64,000 nt of DNA. Source: Fibrella aestuarina BUZ 2. GTDB lineage: Bacteria; Bacteroidota; Bacteroidia; Cytophagales; Spirosomataceae. A program made the position numbers and the translations under genes. The stretch is from assembly GCF_000331105.1 (NCBI RefSeq), contig NC_020054.1, positions 5,176,555 through 5,240,554 on the forward strand. Reading direction: 5' to 3'. The notes under the pieces are model-generated. The model did not search any database. It was given only the letters and a program-made list of their open reading frames with translations, and was not told the DNA's origin. Below are positions 23,938-32,976 of the stretch, one piece after another (position 1 is the first letter of the stretch; each line of letters opens with the position of its first letter).

Positions 23938-25956
23938 CTACCAGACGGTGATCCGGTCTTGTTCGGGTTTGTACATCTTGTCGCCGGGCTGCACGTTGAA
24001 GGCGTTGTAGAACGGCGTGAAGTTCATCAGTGGGCCATTGACGCGCCACTTGGCCGGTGAGTGCGGGTTCGTGTTGACGTACATGCCCATATAGGCGTTC
24101 CGGGTTTTCACGCGCCAGATCCGGGCAATCGAGATAAAGAACCGCTGATCAGGCGTGAAACCATCCAGCTTCGCGGTGCTTTTGCCCTGCTCGGTCAGTT
24201 TGAAGGCGTCGTAGGCGATGGCCACCCCCGCAATGTCGGCGGTGTTTTCGCCCACCGTGAGTGCCCCTTTCACATGCACCGAATCCAGCACCGTAAACTG
24301 ATTGTACTGATCGATCACCTGCTGGGTACGTGTTTTGAACTTGGCGTAATCGGCTTTGGTCCACCAGTTGGTCACATTGCCGACTTTATCGAACTGCGCG
24401 CCCTGATCGTCGAACGAGTGGGTGATTTCGTGGCCGATCACCATACCGATGCCGCCGTAATTCAGCGCGTCGTCGGCGTTCACGTCGAAGTAGGGCGGTT
24501 GCAGGATGCCCGCCGGGAAAACGATCTCGTTGAGCGGCGGGTTGTTGTAGGCCGTTACCGTGGGCGGTGTCGTGTGCCACTCTGTCCGGTCGACGGCTTT
24601 ACCTACTTTAGCCAGACTTTGCACGTAATCGTTTTTGTTGGCCGACAGCCGGTTTTCGAAATAGGCGTTCCGTTTCACGTCCACCTTCGAGTAATCGCGC
24701 CACTTGTCGGGGTAGCCGATTTTCTGCGAGAAGGCATACAGCTTTTCTTTTGCCCGGTTCTTGGTCGAATCGCTCATCCAGTCCAGTTTCGTAATCCGGG
24801 CTTCGAAGGCTTTTTTGAGGTTATCGACCAGCACCGCCATCCGTTTTTTGGCGGCTTCGGGAAAGTATTTTTTCACATATAACTGCGCCAACGCCTCCCC
24901 CAGCGACCCATCGACGGCCTGCGTCATGTCTTCGGCCCGCGTCTTCTTCACCGCCTGTCCGGTCAGCATTTTGCCATATGCAAACGAGGCATCCACAAAG
25001 GGTTGGCTTAGGTACGTGGCGTAGTTAGTGAGGGCGTGGGCCTTCAGGTAAACTTTCCACTCGTCGATGGGAACCGACGTTAGCATCGCGTTCAGCTTGT
25101 CATAATACGCCAGTTGGGCCACGTTGACCGAATCGGCGGTTACGCCCAGTTGGTTCATCAGGGTTGGCCAGCGCAGGGCGGGCTGTTTTTGCGCCAGCTC
25201 CGCCACGGCCAGTTTGTTGTAATTGGCTTTCACGTCGCGGCGCTCGATGTTCGTTTTGTGGGACGCGGCCAGTTGCTTTTCAACGGCATACACAACGTCG
25301 GCATCTTTCTGGGCGATGGCGGCCTCGGTGCCGGTCAGTTCAAACAGGCGGGTGAGGTAGGCGCGGTACGCTTTCTGGATGGCGGCAGTCGACGAATCGG
25401 TTTTGAAGTAATACTCCCGTTCGGGCAGGCCGATGCCGGTTTGGGAAAACTGGGCGATGTTGACCGAACTGCGCCGGTTGTCGGGTCCAACGTAGAAGCC
25501 AAGGATCGACCGATCGCCCACTTTCTGTTCGTCAGCGACCAACGTCAGCAGCGACGCTACATCCGTTACGGCGTCGATGCGGGCGAGCAGCGGTTTAAGG
25601 GGTTCGTAGCCGCGTTGGTTGATCGCGACCGTGTCCATCCCCGAGGCGTAAAAATCACCTACCTTCTGTTCGATGCTCCCGGCTGGGTACGTCCCCGCCG
25701 ACACGCTATCCAGGATGGCCTGTAGCCGGATGCGCTGCGGGTAATTCATGAACGAATAGGCTCCAACGCCTGCCTGGCTGGCGGGAATCTGGGCGGTGTC
25801 GGTCCAGATGCCGTTGGCGTACTTGAAAAAGTCATCGCCGGGTTTCTTAGATGCATCGATGCCCGTGATGACAACGCGTTGTTTGGTTGGTACTGCCGCT
25901 CGCTGGCAGGCCCCCGCCAACAGGAGCATCAGCGCGCAATAGACAAGGTTTTTCAT
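23938..25956 (-). CDS. M13 family metallopeptidase (PepO/neprilysin-like) lipoprotein
   Basis: 672 residues from ATG 25956, the Met that begins the lipoprotein signal MKNLVYCALMLLLAGAC. An upstream TTG-type extension is unlikely. Zinc site VIGHEITHSFDDQG (H509, E510, H513) and the third ligand in GENTADIAG (E570), plus NAYFENRLSANKND and the family substrate motif NPPLNEIVFPAGILQPPYF. M13 enzymes cleave oligopeptides outside the cytoplasm. The C-terminus ends PEQDRITVW, the conserved M13 end. Stand-alone gene, divergent to nothing close. Confidence 0.96.
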   Translation of the reverse strand: MKNLVYCALMLLLAGACQRAAVPTKQRVVITGIDASKKPGDDFFKYANGIWTDTAQIPASQAGVGAYSFMNYPQRIRLQAILDSVSAGTYPAGSIEQKVGDFYASGMDTVAINQRGYEPLKPLLARIDAVTDVASLLTLVADEQKVGDRSILGFYVGPDNRRSSVNIAQFSQTGIGLPEREYYFKTDSSTAAIQKAYRAYLTRLFELTGTEAAIAQKDADVVYAVEKQLAASHKTNIERRDVKANYNKLAVAELAQKQPALRWPTLMNQLGVTADSVNVAQLAYYDKLNAMLTSVPIDEWKVYLKAHALTNYATYLSQPFVDASFAYGKMLTGQAVKKTRAEDMTQAVDGSLGEALAQLYVKKYFPEAAKKRMAVLVDNLKKAFEARITKLDWMSDSTKNRAKEKLYAFSQKIGYPDKWRDYSKVDVKRNAYFENRLSANKNDYVQSLAKVGKAVDRTEWHTTPPTVTAYNNPPLNEIVFPAGILQPPYFDVNADDALNYGGIGMVIGHEITHSFDDQGAQFDKVGNVTNWWTKADYAKFKTRTQQVIDQYNQFTVLDSVHVKGALTVGENTADIAGVAIAYDAFKLTEQGKSTAKLDGFTPDQRFFISIARIWRVKTRNAYMGMYVNTNPHSPAKWRVNGPLMNFTPFYNAFNVQPGDKMYKPEQDRITVW

Positions 25957-26044
25957 GGTGTATAGTGCTAACGAGCGAAGATACTCCAGAAAAGTCAAGG
26001 CAAAATAAAAACGAACAGCGTTTCGTTAGCAATTTCACTCAATA

Positions 26045-27688
26045 CTACCTATCTATTTTCTTTGCTACAATCTTCATATGGAGTTTTACGTCGTCCGAAA
26101 TTGTTCCATCACCATACTGATAAAAGTACTTTTCTGATCCAGAATTGACGCCCCAATCGGTTCGATCAATGACCAGCGTGCCATTCATCTCGACAGTCCC
26201 ATCCATTCCATCGTTAAAATTCAGTTTGGCCGGAAAAGTAACTGTCTTCGTAATGCCTTCCATGGTCAGAGTTCCCGTAATTTTTATATTCCCTTCTGTT
26301 CTGCTTCGTATGCTTCCATCAGTTGGAATTTTTGTCTTTCCATCATTTCCTGTTTCGACTTTTGTCATTACGAATGTTGAAACAGGAAATTTTTTAACAT
26401 CGAAAAATGGTGGCATTTTATTGCGTGGGCGTTGATCATCAACCTTTTGTTCGATTGTAGTCATATCGACGTCGACTGTACCGCCCGTTAACTGACGATT
26501 TTCGATCAGCAATTCACCTTTTAACAGATCGACGTCGCCTGTTGTTGACCCATCACCACGAAACGTAGACCCTTCCCATCCACCAAGAAGCATAGAGACT
26601 TTCCAGATGATGACACTTTGCTTCGTGTCTACGCGGTATTTCTTCTGACCTTTTTTGTTATAAAAGTCCGTGATGGTCTTTCCATCATAGCGATAGACGC
26701 CGGTTGCATCGCCAAACCAAATACTGCCATCGCTTGCCTCCGAAATCCCAAAAAAAGCCTTTCCAGACCTAATTTCGGTTACAGTGGTCTTATCACCATC
26801 CAGAGAATTGGCGTCATACCGGGAAACGGCCTGAACCGTCGAATTAGCAGGATTTACCGGGCCGGTAGTCCAGATGTTTCCTTGTTTATCCTGGATTATC
26901 GCAGTAGCACCTCTCTCCGATACCTTCGTAAACGTATGGCCGTTATAACGCCAAAGGCCACCGGTCCGGCTTACGTTAAAGCCATTGTTACCGCTGAACC
27001 AGATGGTCCCTTTTCGATCTTCCAGTATAGCCGAAACGTGGAGAAAGGGCTCGCCTTTGTGGGTTAACGTGGTAAATTTCTTCCCGTCATACACAAAGGC
27101 GTCGCCTCTTGTGCCAACCCACAATCTTCCTGTTTTATCGGCAATGATGGTATTAATATCATTATTCAGTTTTTCATCTTTATAAAAAAGCGGGACGTTC
27201 GGAGACGTAAACGTCTGAAACGATTTTCCGTCGTAACGACTTAGGCCACTTGCAGTACCAAACCAGATAACACCGGCTTTATCTTCATAAATAGCTGTAA
27301 CCCGATTATCGGCAAGACCTTCCGTAGTTGTAAAATGTTGAACGGACTTTCCGTTGTCATAATAAACGCCTGAATCAGTAGAAATAAACCAACTATTCCC
27401 CTGACGATCTTCCAGAACATCCCAGAATTTATGCTGCCCTAGTTTAGCGGTCAGGTTAGTAAACAATTTTCCATCGTATTGAAAAACATCACCAAATGAT
27501 TCGTTATTCGGGCCAGCCATTAAAAGGCCATCATTCCTACCTTTTTTTATACTACGAACTAATATGTTTGGTCCTATGTCTTTGATTTCGGTCTTGATAG
27601 TATCGTTTGATTCATCTGTTTGGTTTTGTTTGCAGGAAGCGCAAAAAGTAGACAGGAAAAGTAAAGCATATACGAGGGCGTAGTTCAT
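26045..27688 (-). CDS. Propeller lipoprotein fused to a YceI domain
   Basis: 547 residues. Lipoprotein signal with lipobox CASC. Residues about 40-340 form a two-component-regulator-type propeller: repeated DKxGxxWFGT and YDGK-x-F units (e.g. AGVIWFGTASGLSRYDGKSF, RLWVGTRGDAFVYDGKKF). From about 350 (YRVDTKQSVIIWKV) to the end it is a YceI-like lipocalin fold: LLGGWEGSTF, LLIENRQLTGGTVDVDM, MPPFFDVKKFPVSTFVMTK, TITGTLTMEGITK-type strand and WGVNSGSEKYF. YceI proteins bind isoprenoid or other lipids in the periplasm. No kinase, membrane helix or effector follows, so the propeller is not a normal two-component sensor. AT-richer than its neighbours. Confidence 0.88.
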   Translation of the reverse strand: MNYALVYALLFLSTFCASCKQNQTDESNDTIKTEIKDIGPNILVRSIKKGRNDGLLMAGPNNESFGDVFQYDGKLFTNLTAKLGQHKFWDVLEDRQGNSWFISTDSGVYYDNGKSVQHFTTTEGLADNRVTAIYEDKAGVIWFGTASGLSRYDGKSFQTFTSPNVPLFYKDEKLNNDINTIIADKTGRLWVGTRGDAFVYDGKKFTTLTHKGEPFLHVSAILEDRKGTIWFSGNNGFNVSRTGGLWRYNGHTFTKVSERGATAIIQDKQGNIWTTGPVNPANSTVQAVSRYDANSLDGDKTTVTEIRSGKAFFGISEASDGSIWFGDATGVYRYDGKTITDFYNKKGQKKYRVDTKQSVIIWKVSMLLGGWEGSTFRGDGSTTGDVDLLKGELLIENRQLTGGTVDVDMTTIEQKVDDQRPRNKMPPFFDVKKFPVSTFVMTKVETGNDGKTKIPTDGSIRSRTEGNIKITGTLTMEGITKTVTFPAKLNFNDGMDGTVEMNGTLVIDRTDWGVNSGSEKYFYQYGDGTISDDVKLHMKIVAKKIDR

Positions 27689-27872
27689 TCTTTTTCTTTT
27701 TTAATGCCAACGAATGTCAACCGCAACGGCGGGCTGTAAACCTAGCCGTCTTTATGCTGAGATGTGTTGGAGCGCTAGTAAAAGAATGTGAATGAAACGT
27801 AAAAGCCGCTTTTACGGATTGTGGCAAACTCCTGCCCCTAACTCGTTATACGTATTGACAAGCGGTTAATGC

Positions 27873-28784
27873 TCAGGCAACGTCTGCATCGGCGGCCCGG
27901 CGGTATTCATTGGGCGATTGGCCGACTCGCTGTTTGAATACGCGGATAAAGTGCTGAGGGTATTTAAAGCCCAGATCGTAGGCGATCTGGCTGACCGACT
28001 TGCTCTGGTCGAAGATGCGTTCTTTGGCTACGTCAATTAGCTTAGCCTGAATGTATTCCTGCGCGGTTTTGCCGGTTTCTTTCTTGATCAGATCGCCGAA
28101 ATAATTGGCCGACAAGTTCAGTTCACCCGCGCAATACGCCACCGAGGGCAGGCCAATTGTCTGTGGTTTATCAGTCTGGAAATACGCGTTCAGCACCTTC
28201 TCGAACCGCTCCAAAACGCCCTGATGCGCGTGATTGCGGGTGATAAACTGCCGGTCGTAGAAACGGACGCAATAATTCAAAAACAGCTCTACACTATTGA
28301 CAATCAACTTCTTGCTGTGCTTGTCGATGGTCTGCTGTAGTTCGTATTCGATTTTCGCGAAGAAATCCAGCACCAATTCCCGCTCCCGTTTCGACACGTG
28401 CAGGGCTTCGTTGGACTGGTAACTAAAGAAGGTGTAGTCCTGTATGTGCCGCCCCAGCGCGGTGCCGTGGATCAGATCGGCGTGGAAAACCAGTGCATAG
28501 CCTTTGGGCTGATACACGTCGCCGTTGCTGTTCATCCCGACTACCTGACCCGGCGCCAGAAACACCAGGGTGCCCTCCTGATAATCGTATGTGTGGCGGC
28601 CATACACCAGATCGCCGCACTTAACATCTTTCAGCAGGATGGCGTAAAAGCCAAAATACATACCCGATCCGGCTCGAGGCGCTGCTTTCGAGAAGTCGAT
28701 GACACTGATGAGTGGGTGTAACGTTTCGTGCTTATTGAATACGTTGTAATCCGTGACCGTTTCGAATCGTAGCAGGGTGTCCAT
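27873..28784 (-). CDS. AraC family transcriptional regulator
   Basis: 303 residues. Cupin-like N-terminal sensor (FYAILLKDVKCGDLVYGRHT, EGTLVFLAPGQVVGMNSNGD) and C-terminal AraC DNA-binding domain with HTH1 GLPSVAYCAGELNLSANYFG and HTH2 SKSVSQIAYDLGFKYPQHF, IRVFKQRVGQSPNEYRR. Divergent from the aldo/keto reductase at 28995; the intergenic region holds a 21-bp direct-repeat operator and this gene's own promoter, so it probably controls both. The almost identical operator at 8810 makes it a candidate regulator of the molybdenum hydroxylase as well. The AraC remnant at 21679 is its closest relative in the window. Confidence 0.95.
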   Translation of the reverse strand: MDTLLRFETVTDYNVFNKHETLHPLISVIDFSKAAPRAGSGMYFGFYAILLKDVKCGDLVYGRHTYDYQEGTLVFLAPGQVVGMNSNGDVYQPKGYALVFHADLIHGTALGRHIQDYTFFSYQSNEALHVSKRERELVLDFFAKIEYELQQTIDKHSKKLIVNSVELFLNYCVRFYDRQFITRNHAHQGVLERFEKVLNAYFQTDKPQTIGLPSVAYCAGELNLSANYFGDLIKKETGKTAQEYIQAKLIDVAKERIFDQSKSVSQIAYDLGFKYPQHFIRVFKQRVGQSPNEYRRAADADVA

Positions 28785-28806
28785 AGCCTTGTTGGTTGAC
28801 CTATCT

Positions 28807-28814
28807 CAAAAATA
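28807..28814 (-). promoter_or_regulatory. -7 box of the AraC gene (minus strand)
   Basis: TATTTTTG on the minus strand matches TAnnTTTG and lies 22 bases before the ATG at 28784. The direct-repeat operator begins about 40 bases further upstream. Confidence 0.6.
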
Positions 28815-28853
28815 GCACTTTCCAAACGGGCGGCCGGATGCCTTTTTGCGCAT

Positions 28854-28919
28854 CCGTAATAGTGGTAGTAACTCCCGTAATCTATATACCCGTCGGGCGT
28901 CGAATGACTCTGACCTTTG
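28854..28919 (+). promoter_or_regulatory. AraC-type direct-repeat operator and promoter of the aldo/keto reductase
   Basis: CCGTA half-sites begin at 28854 and 28875 (21 bp apart); the proximal reads CCGTAATCTATATACCCGT. The -7 box GACCTTTG ends at 28919, with TTTG starting 41 bp after the proximal half-site. About 35 bases are nearly identical to 8810-8850. Confidence 0.75.
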
Positions 28920-28949
28920 TGCTGTAAACAGACCGGCAGTGGCTGCTAG

Positions 28950-29978
<1,029 letters not shown>

Positions 29979-30082
29979 GCCACCGAGATCGGCAATGGCT
30001 CCCACTCCTGAAACGCCTCGCCGCTTTTTGCCCACCGTAGCCTATTCGGTACCCGTCATCCCGATTCGGTATCTGTTTGTGC

Positions 30083-30121
30083 CTGGCCCGAACCGCCTGC
30101 GTCAGTTGCGGTTCGGGCCAG
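30083..30121 (+). terminator. GC-rich hairpin after the aldo/keto reductase
   Basis: 14-bp perfect stem CTGGCCCGAACCGC / GCGGTTCGGGCCAG with an 11-nt loop, followed by TTGATTACT. No long T-run, so termination is plausible but not certain. Confidence 0.65.
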
Positions 30122-30203
30122 TTGATTACTGATATGAACTGTATCGTAACCAGGCCCGGTTGTAGGATACGAGCACCCGTGCGCTCCCGCAGCGCTTTAC
30201 TCC

Positions 30204-31085
30204 ATGCACGTAGCTAGCCCTCCCATACCGGTTTATCCGCTCCAGCCCGACGAAACCGGCAACACCCAGTTTCGTCTCTATACGTATCAGGGGAACCTCC
30301 CCGATCAGGCGGATCTGCTGATTCCACACCGCAAGGATCATTACTTACTGGTGTTTATCCGGCGGGCGGGCAGTCGCCAATGGATCGACACCACGCCCTA
30401 CGTACTCAGGGACAACACGATCTACTTTAGCGGCCCCAACCAGGTCATCGTCAAGGAAGGTATGCACCAGTTGTGGAGTACGGGCATTGCCTTTACGAAT
30501 GAATTTCTGTCGTTGCAGGAAAACGCGTTCCTCAGCCAGCTCTCGTTGCTCCAAAACCCACAGAACGGCCATGAACTACCTCTTGCCGAGGCCGATGTGC
30601 GCTTTGTCGAAGCGCAGTTGGCCAACATTACAGCGGAGTATCACCGCCCCGGCGACTGGCAGCAACGGATGCTCTCGGCTCACCTCACGGTGCTGCTAAC
30701 GTACCTGAGCCGCCTCTACACCGCGCAGTTCAGGGATACGCCTCCCTCGGCTGACAAGCTGCTGCTGAAAACGTTTCAGGCCACGATTGACGCGTGTTTC
30801 CGCGAGCGGCATGAGGTAAGCGACTATGCCTCGCTGCTCAACCTGTCGGCGGGCTATTTGGGCGAAGTGGTGAAACAGCAAAGTGGCAAGCCCGCCATCA
30901 AGCACATCCATGAACGGATCGTGCTGGAAGCCCGACGCCTGCTGTTTCACACCAACGATTCGTTGAAAGAAATTGCTTTTGACCTCGGCTTTTCCGATGC
31001 GTCGTACTTCAGCCGCTTCTTCAAACGCGAAACCGGCCTGACGCCGGCTGACTACCGCCACAACAGCCGTAAAATGTACCAGTGA
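30204..31085 (+). CDS. AraC family transcriptional regulator
   Basis: 293 residues. N-terminal sensor with FRLYTYQGNLPDQADLLIPH, KDHYLLVFIRRAGSRQWID and NTIYFSGPNQVIVKE; C-terminal DNA-binding domain with HTH1 EVSDYASLLNLSAGYLGEVV and HTH2 TNDSLKEIAFDLGFSDASYF, FSRFFKRETGLTPADYR. It lies 66 bases before an SDR gene on the same strand. The distal operator half-site of that SDR promoter is embedded in this gene's last codons (31067 onward, SRKMYQ then TGA), so the regulator's own 3' end is part of its probable target. Confidence 0.95.
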   Translation: MHVASPPIPVYPLQPDETGNTQFRLYTYQGNLPDQADLLIPHRKDHYLLVFIRRAGSRQWIDTTPYVLRDNTIYFSGPNQVIVKEGMHQLWSTGIAFTNEFLSLQENAFLSQLSLLQNPQNGHELPLAEADVRFVEAQLANITAEYHRPGDWQQRMLSAHLTVLLTYLSRLYTAQFRDTPPSADKLLLKTFQATIDACFRERHEVSDYASLLNLSAGYLGEVVKQQSGKPAIKHIHERIVLEARRLLFHTNDSLKEIAFDLGFSDASYFSRFFKRETGLTPADYRHNSRKMYQ

Positions 31086-31132
31086 TGCCGTAGAATGTGT
31101 ACCAGCTGGGCGCCCGGCCTTCCCTAGCTTTG
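31067..31132 (+). promoter_or_regulatory. AraC-type direct-repeat operator and promoter of the SDR gene
   Basis: CCGTAAAATGTACCAG at 31067 and CCGTAGAATGTGTACCAG at 31088 are direct repeats 21 bp apart. The -7 box TAGCTTTG (31125-31132) is a perfect TAnnTTTG, its TTTG starting 41 bp after the proximal half-site, the same spacing as at 8810 and 28854. ATG follows 19 bases later. Confidence 0.8.
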
Positions 31133-31151
31133 TCCCGTTAATCACGCAAGG

Positions 31152-31889
31152 ATGAAGACAGTATTGATAACAGGCGCCAACAAAAGTATTGGCTTTGAAA
31201 CCGCCCGGCAGTTGCTACAGCAGGGCTATTACGTGTATTTGGGCAGTCGCGACGCGCAGAAAGGGCAGCAGGCCGCCGATCAGCTACGGGCCGACGGCCT
31301 CGATCAGGTGGAGCCCGTTGTGATCGACGTCGATGACCCGTCGTCGATCAACGCCGCCCGGGCCGCAATCGGCCAGAAAACACCGGTACTGGATGTGCTC
31401 ATCAACAATGCCGGTATCCACGGTTCCATGCCGCAGACGTCGCTGGAAACGGATAGCCGCGCCTTCAGGCAGGTGTTCGACACCAACTTCTTCGGCGTCA
31501 TCGACGTAACCCAGGCGTTCATCGATCTGCTGCGGCAGTCGCCGGCACCACGCATCGTCAATGTTACCTCGGGGCTGGGTTCGCTTACGCTGCACAGCGA
31601 CCCGACCTGGAAATACCATGCCGTTAAGCCCACCAGCTACGTCGCGTCGAAAGCCGCCCTGAATGCCTATACCATCGTGCTGGCCCACGACCTGCGCGAT
31701 ACGGCTTTCAAAGTCAACGCCGTTGACCCGGGCTATACCGCCACCGATTTCAACAATCATTCGGGCCCCGGCACTGTTCCCGATGCAGCGGCGCGCGTTG
31801 TGAAAGCCGCCACCTTGGACGCCGATGGCCCCACGGGTCAGTTCTATAGCGACGACAATAGCCCCGAAACAGGCATCAGCCCCTGGTAA
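31152..31889 (+). CDS. SDR family oxidoreductase
   Basis: 245 residues, carbonyl-reductase-like SDR. Cofactor motif TGANKSIGFETARQLLQQGY (residues 7 on), NNAGIHGSM near 84, catalytic Ser in NVTSGLGSL near 135 and the YVASKAALN Tyr/Lys near 164, then VNAVDPGYTATDFN. The C-terminus VKAATLDADGPTGQFYSDDN is typical of this group. It reduces an unidentified carbonyl with NADPH. Directly downstream of an AraC gene and preceded by the direct-repeat operator; GCAAGG just before the ATG could act as a weak ribosome site. Confidence 0.94.
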   Translation: MKTVLITGANKSIGFETARQLLQQGYYVYLGSRDAQKGQQAADQLRADGLDQVEPVVIDVDDPSSINAARAAIGQKTPVLDVLINNAGIHGSMPQTSLETDSRAFRQVFDTNFFGVIDVTQAFIDLLRQSPAPRIVNVTSGLGSLTLHSDPTWKYHAVKPTSYVASKAALNAYTIVLAHDLRDTAFKVNAVDPGYTATDFNNHSGPGTVPDAAARVVKAATLDADGPTGQFYSDDNSPETGISPW

Positions 31890-31898
31890 TCCCTTTCG

Positions 31899-31946
31899 CT
31901 GGCTGGCAACGTACCTGGAACGTACCCAGCGTTGGTTGCCAGCCAG
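31899..31946. terminator. Hairpin between convergent SDR and LuxR genes
   Basis: Outer 12-bp stem CTGGCTGGCAAC / GTTGCCAGCCAG, with an inner CTGG/CCAG pairing. It lies ten bases after the SDR stop and could serve both convergent genes. The loop contains two AACGTACC words. Confidence 0.65.
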
Positions 31947-31988
31947 TGATTTGTGTCATCAGCCACGGCTGGTGCGCAGGGCGCAGGC

Positions 31989-32633
31989 CTATCCCCTCCC
32001 CACCGGGTCTTTTTGCCGCATCCATTGCCGCAACTCCCCCATCGACCGGAGGTTCAGCTTTTGCAGCACGTTGAATTTGTGGGTCTCGACGGTCTTGACG
32101 CTGATGAACAGCCGCTCGGCAATTTCCTTGTTGGTGTAGCCCCGCGCAATCTGTTCCACCACTTCATACTCCCGGCTCGTTAATTTTCCCTCGCTCAGCA
32201 CCGGGTGGCTCGTAGTCGTTCTGTTGCGGTCACCGAAGTGCGGCGACAAGAAGCGGTACCCGGCGGCTACCTTGCTCAGGCAGCTCACCAGTTCGTCGTT
32301 TACGTGGTCGGCGCATACTTTGCCGCTGATATCAAGCTCGTCGAAGGCATTGAGCCAACTCACCCCACTCGGCAACAGCACCACGCACTTGACCGGCAAC
32401 TTGGGCCAGGTCCGAATGCGCTTCACCAGTTCAATGCTCGATTCGTGGCAGCCAGGATCGGGTTCCACCAGCACGAAGTTGGGCAGTAGCTGGCACAGGG
32501 TCTGCAAAATGTCGTCGCCATAATCAGCCGCGTTGATGAAGGTGTAAAAGTCGGGCGGGTTGGTAAAGCAGTTGACTAACGCACTCTGGTCGGGTAGCCA
32601 GTAAGCCACCGTTTGCGGAATTCCTTTTTTCAT
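31989..32633 (-). CDS. LuxR-type response regulator with divergent receiver
   Basis: 214 residues from ATG 32633; the nine upstream bases with TTG are not needed. The C-terminal LuxR/FixJ HTH is clear: LTSREYEVVEQIARGYTNKE, IAERLFISVKTVETHKFNVL. The N-terminal 130 residues have receiver-like alternation, but the usual DD pair is absent (VAYWLPDQSAL), and the phosphoacceptor region reads FVLVEPDPGCHESS, so phosphorylation is doubtful. It may be regulated by expression or by an unusual input. No kinase is adjacent. Confidence 0.88.
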   Translation of the reverse strand: MKKGIPQTVAYWLPDQSALVNCFTNPPDFYTFINAADYGDDILQTLCQLLPNFVLVEPDPGCHESSIELVKRIRTWPKLPVKCVVLLPSGVSWLNAFDELDISGKVCADHVNDELVSCLSKVAAGYRFLSPHFGDRNRTTTSHPVLSEGKLTSREYEVVEQIARGYTNKEIAERLFISVKTVETHKFNVLQKLNLRSMGELRQWMRQKDPVGRG

Positions 32634-32976
32634 AACGTGCAATTGATAGTAAAGCTATTTGTGCCGAATGAATGTATTTCTTCGTGAGTGTGGAGGCGGC
32701 TGCGCCAGCAAGAGGTGCGCTACTACGACTACGCTGTTGGTTAACTACGGTTGATCTACTTTTCAGTCTAATATATGTTTGTAAGATCATAATTATATAG
32801 AATAGTTATCGGTAGGTAGGTATCTTACCAGGCGGGCAGTACGGCTGCTCGGTGGGCGTATGATCTGCGTAAGCAGCTAAACAAGCGGTCAACCTGTATT
32901 GGGTGGCTGACTTCGTGGGGGTCTCGTCCAACTCGTCTATTTTGCCGTTACCTTAGCGGTTTATCTGCAAACACCG
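32634..32976. other. Intergenic region between divergent LuxR and sugar dehydrogenase genes
   Basis: 343 bases without a supported gene. On the minus side TAGCTTTA at about 32650-32657 is a one-mismatch -7 box for the LuxR gene. On the plus side CTATTTTG near 32937-32944 is a weak box for the dehydrogenase. No repeat or RNA structure stands out. Confidence 0.4.
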
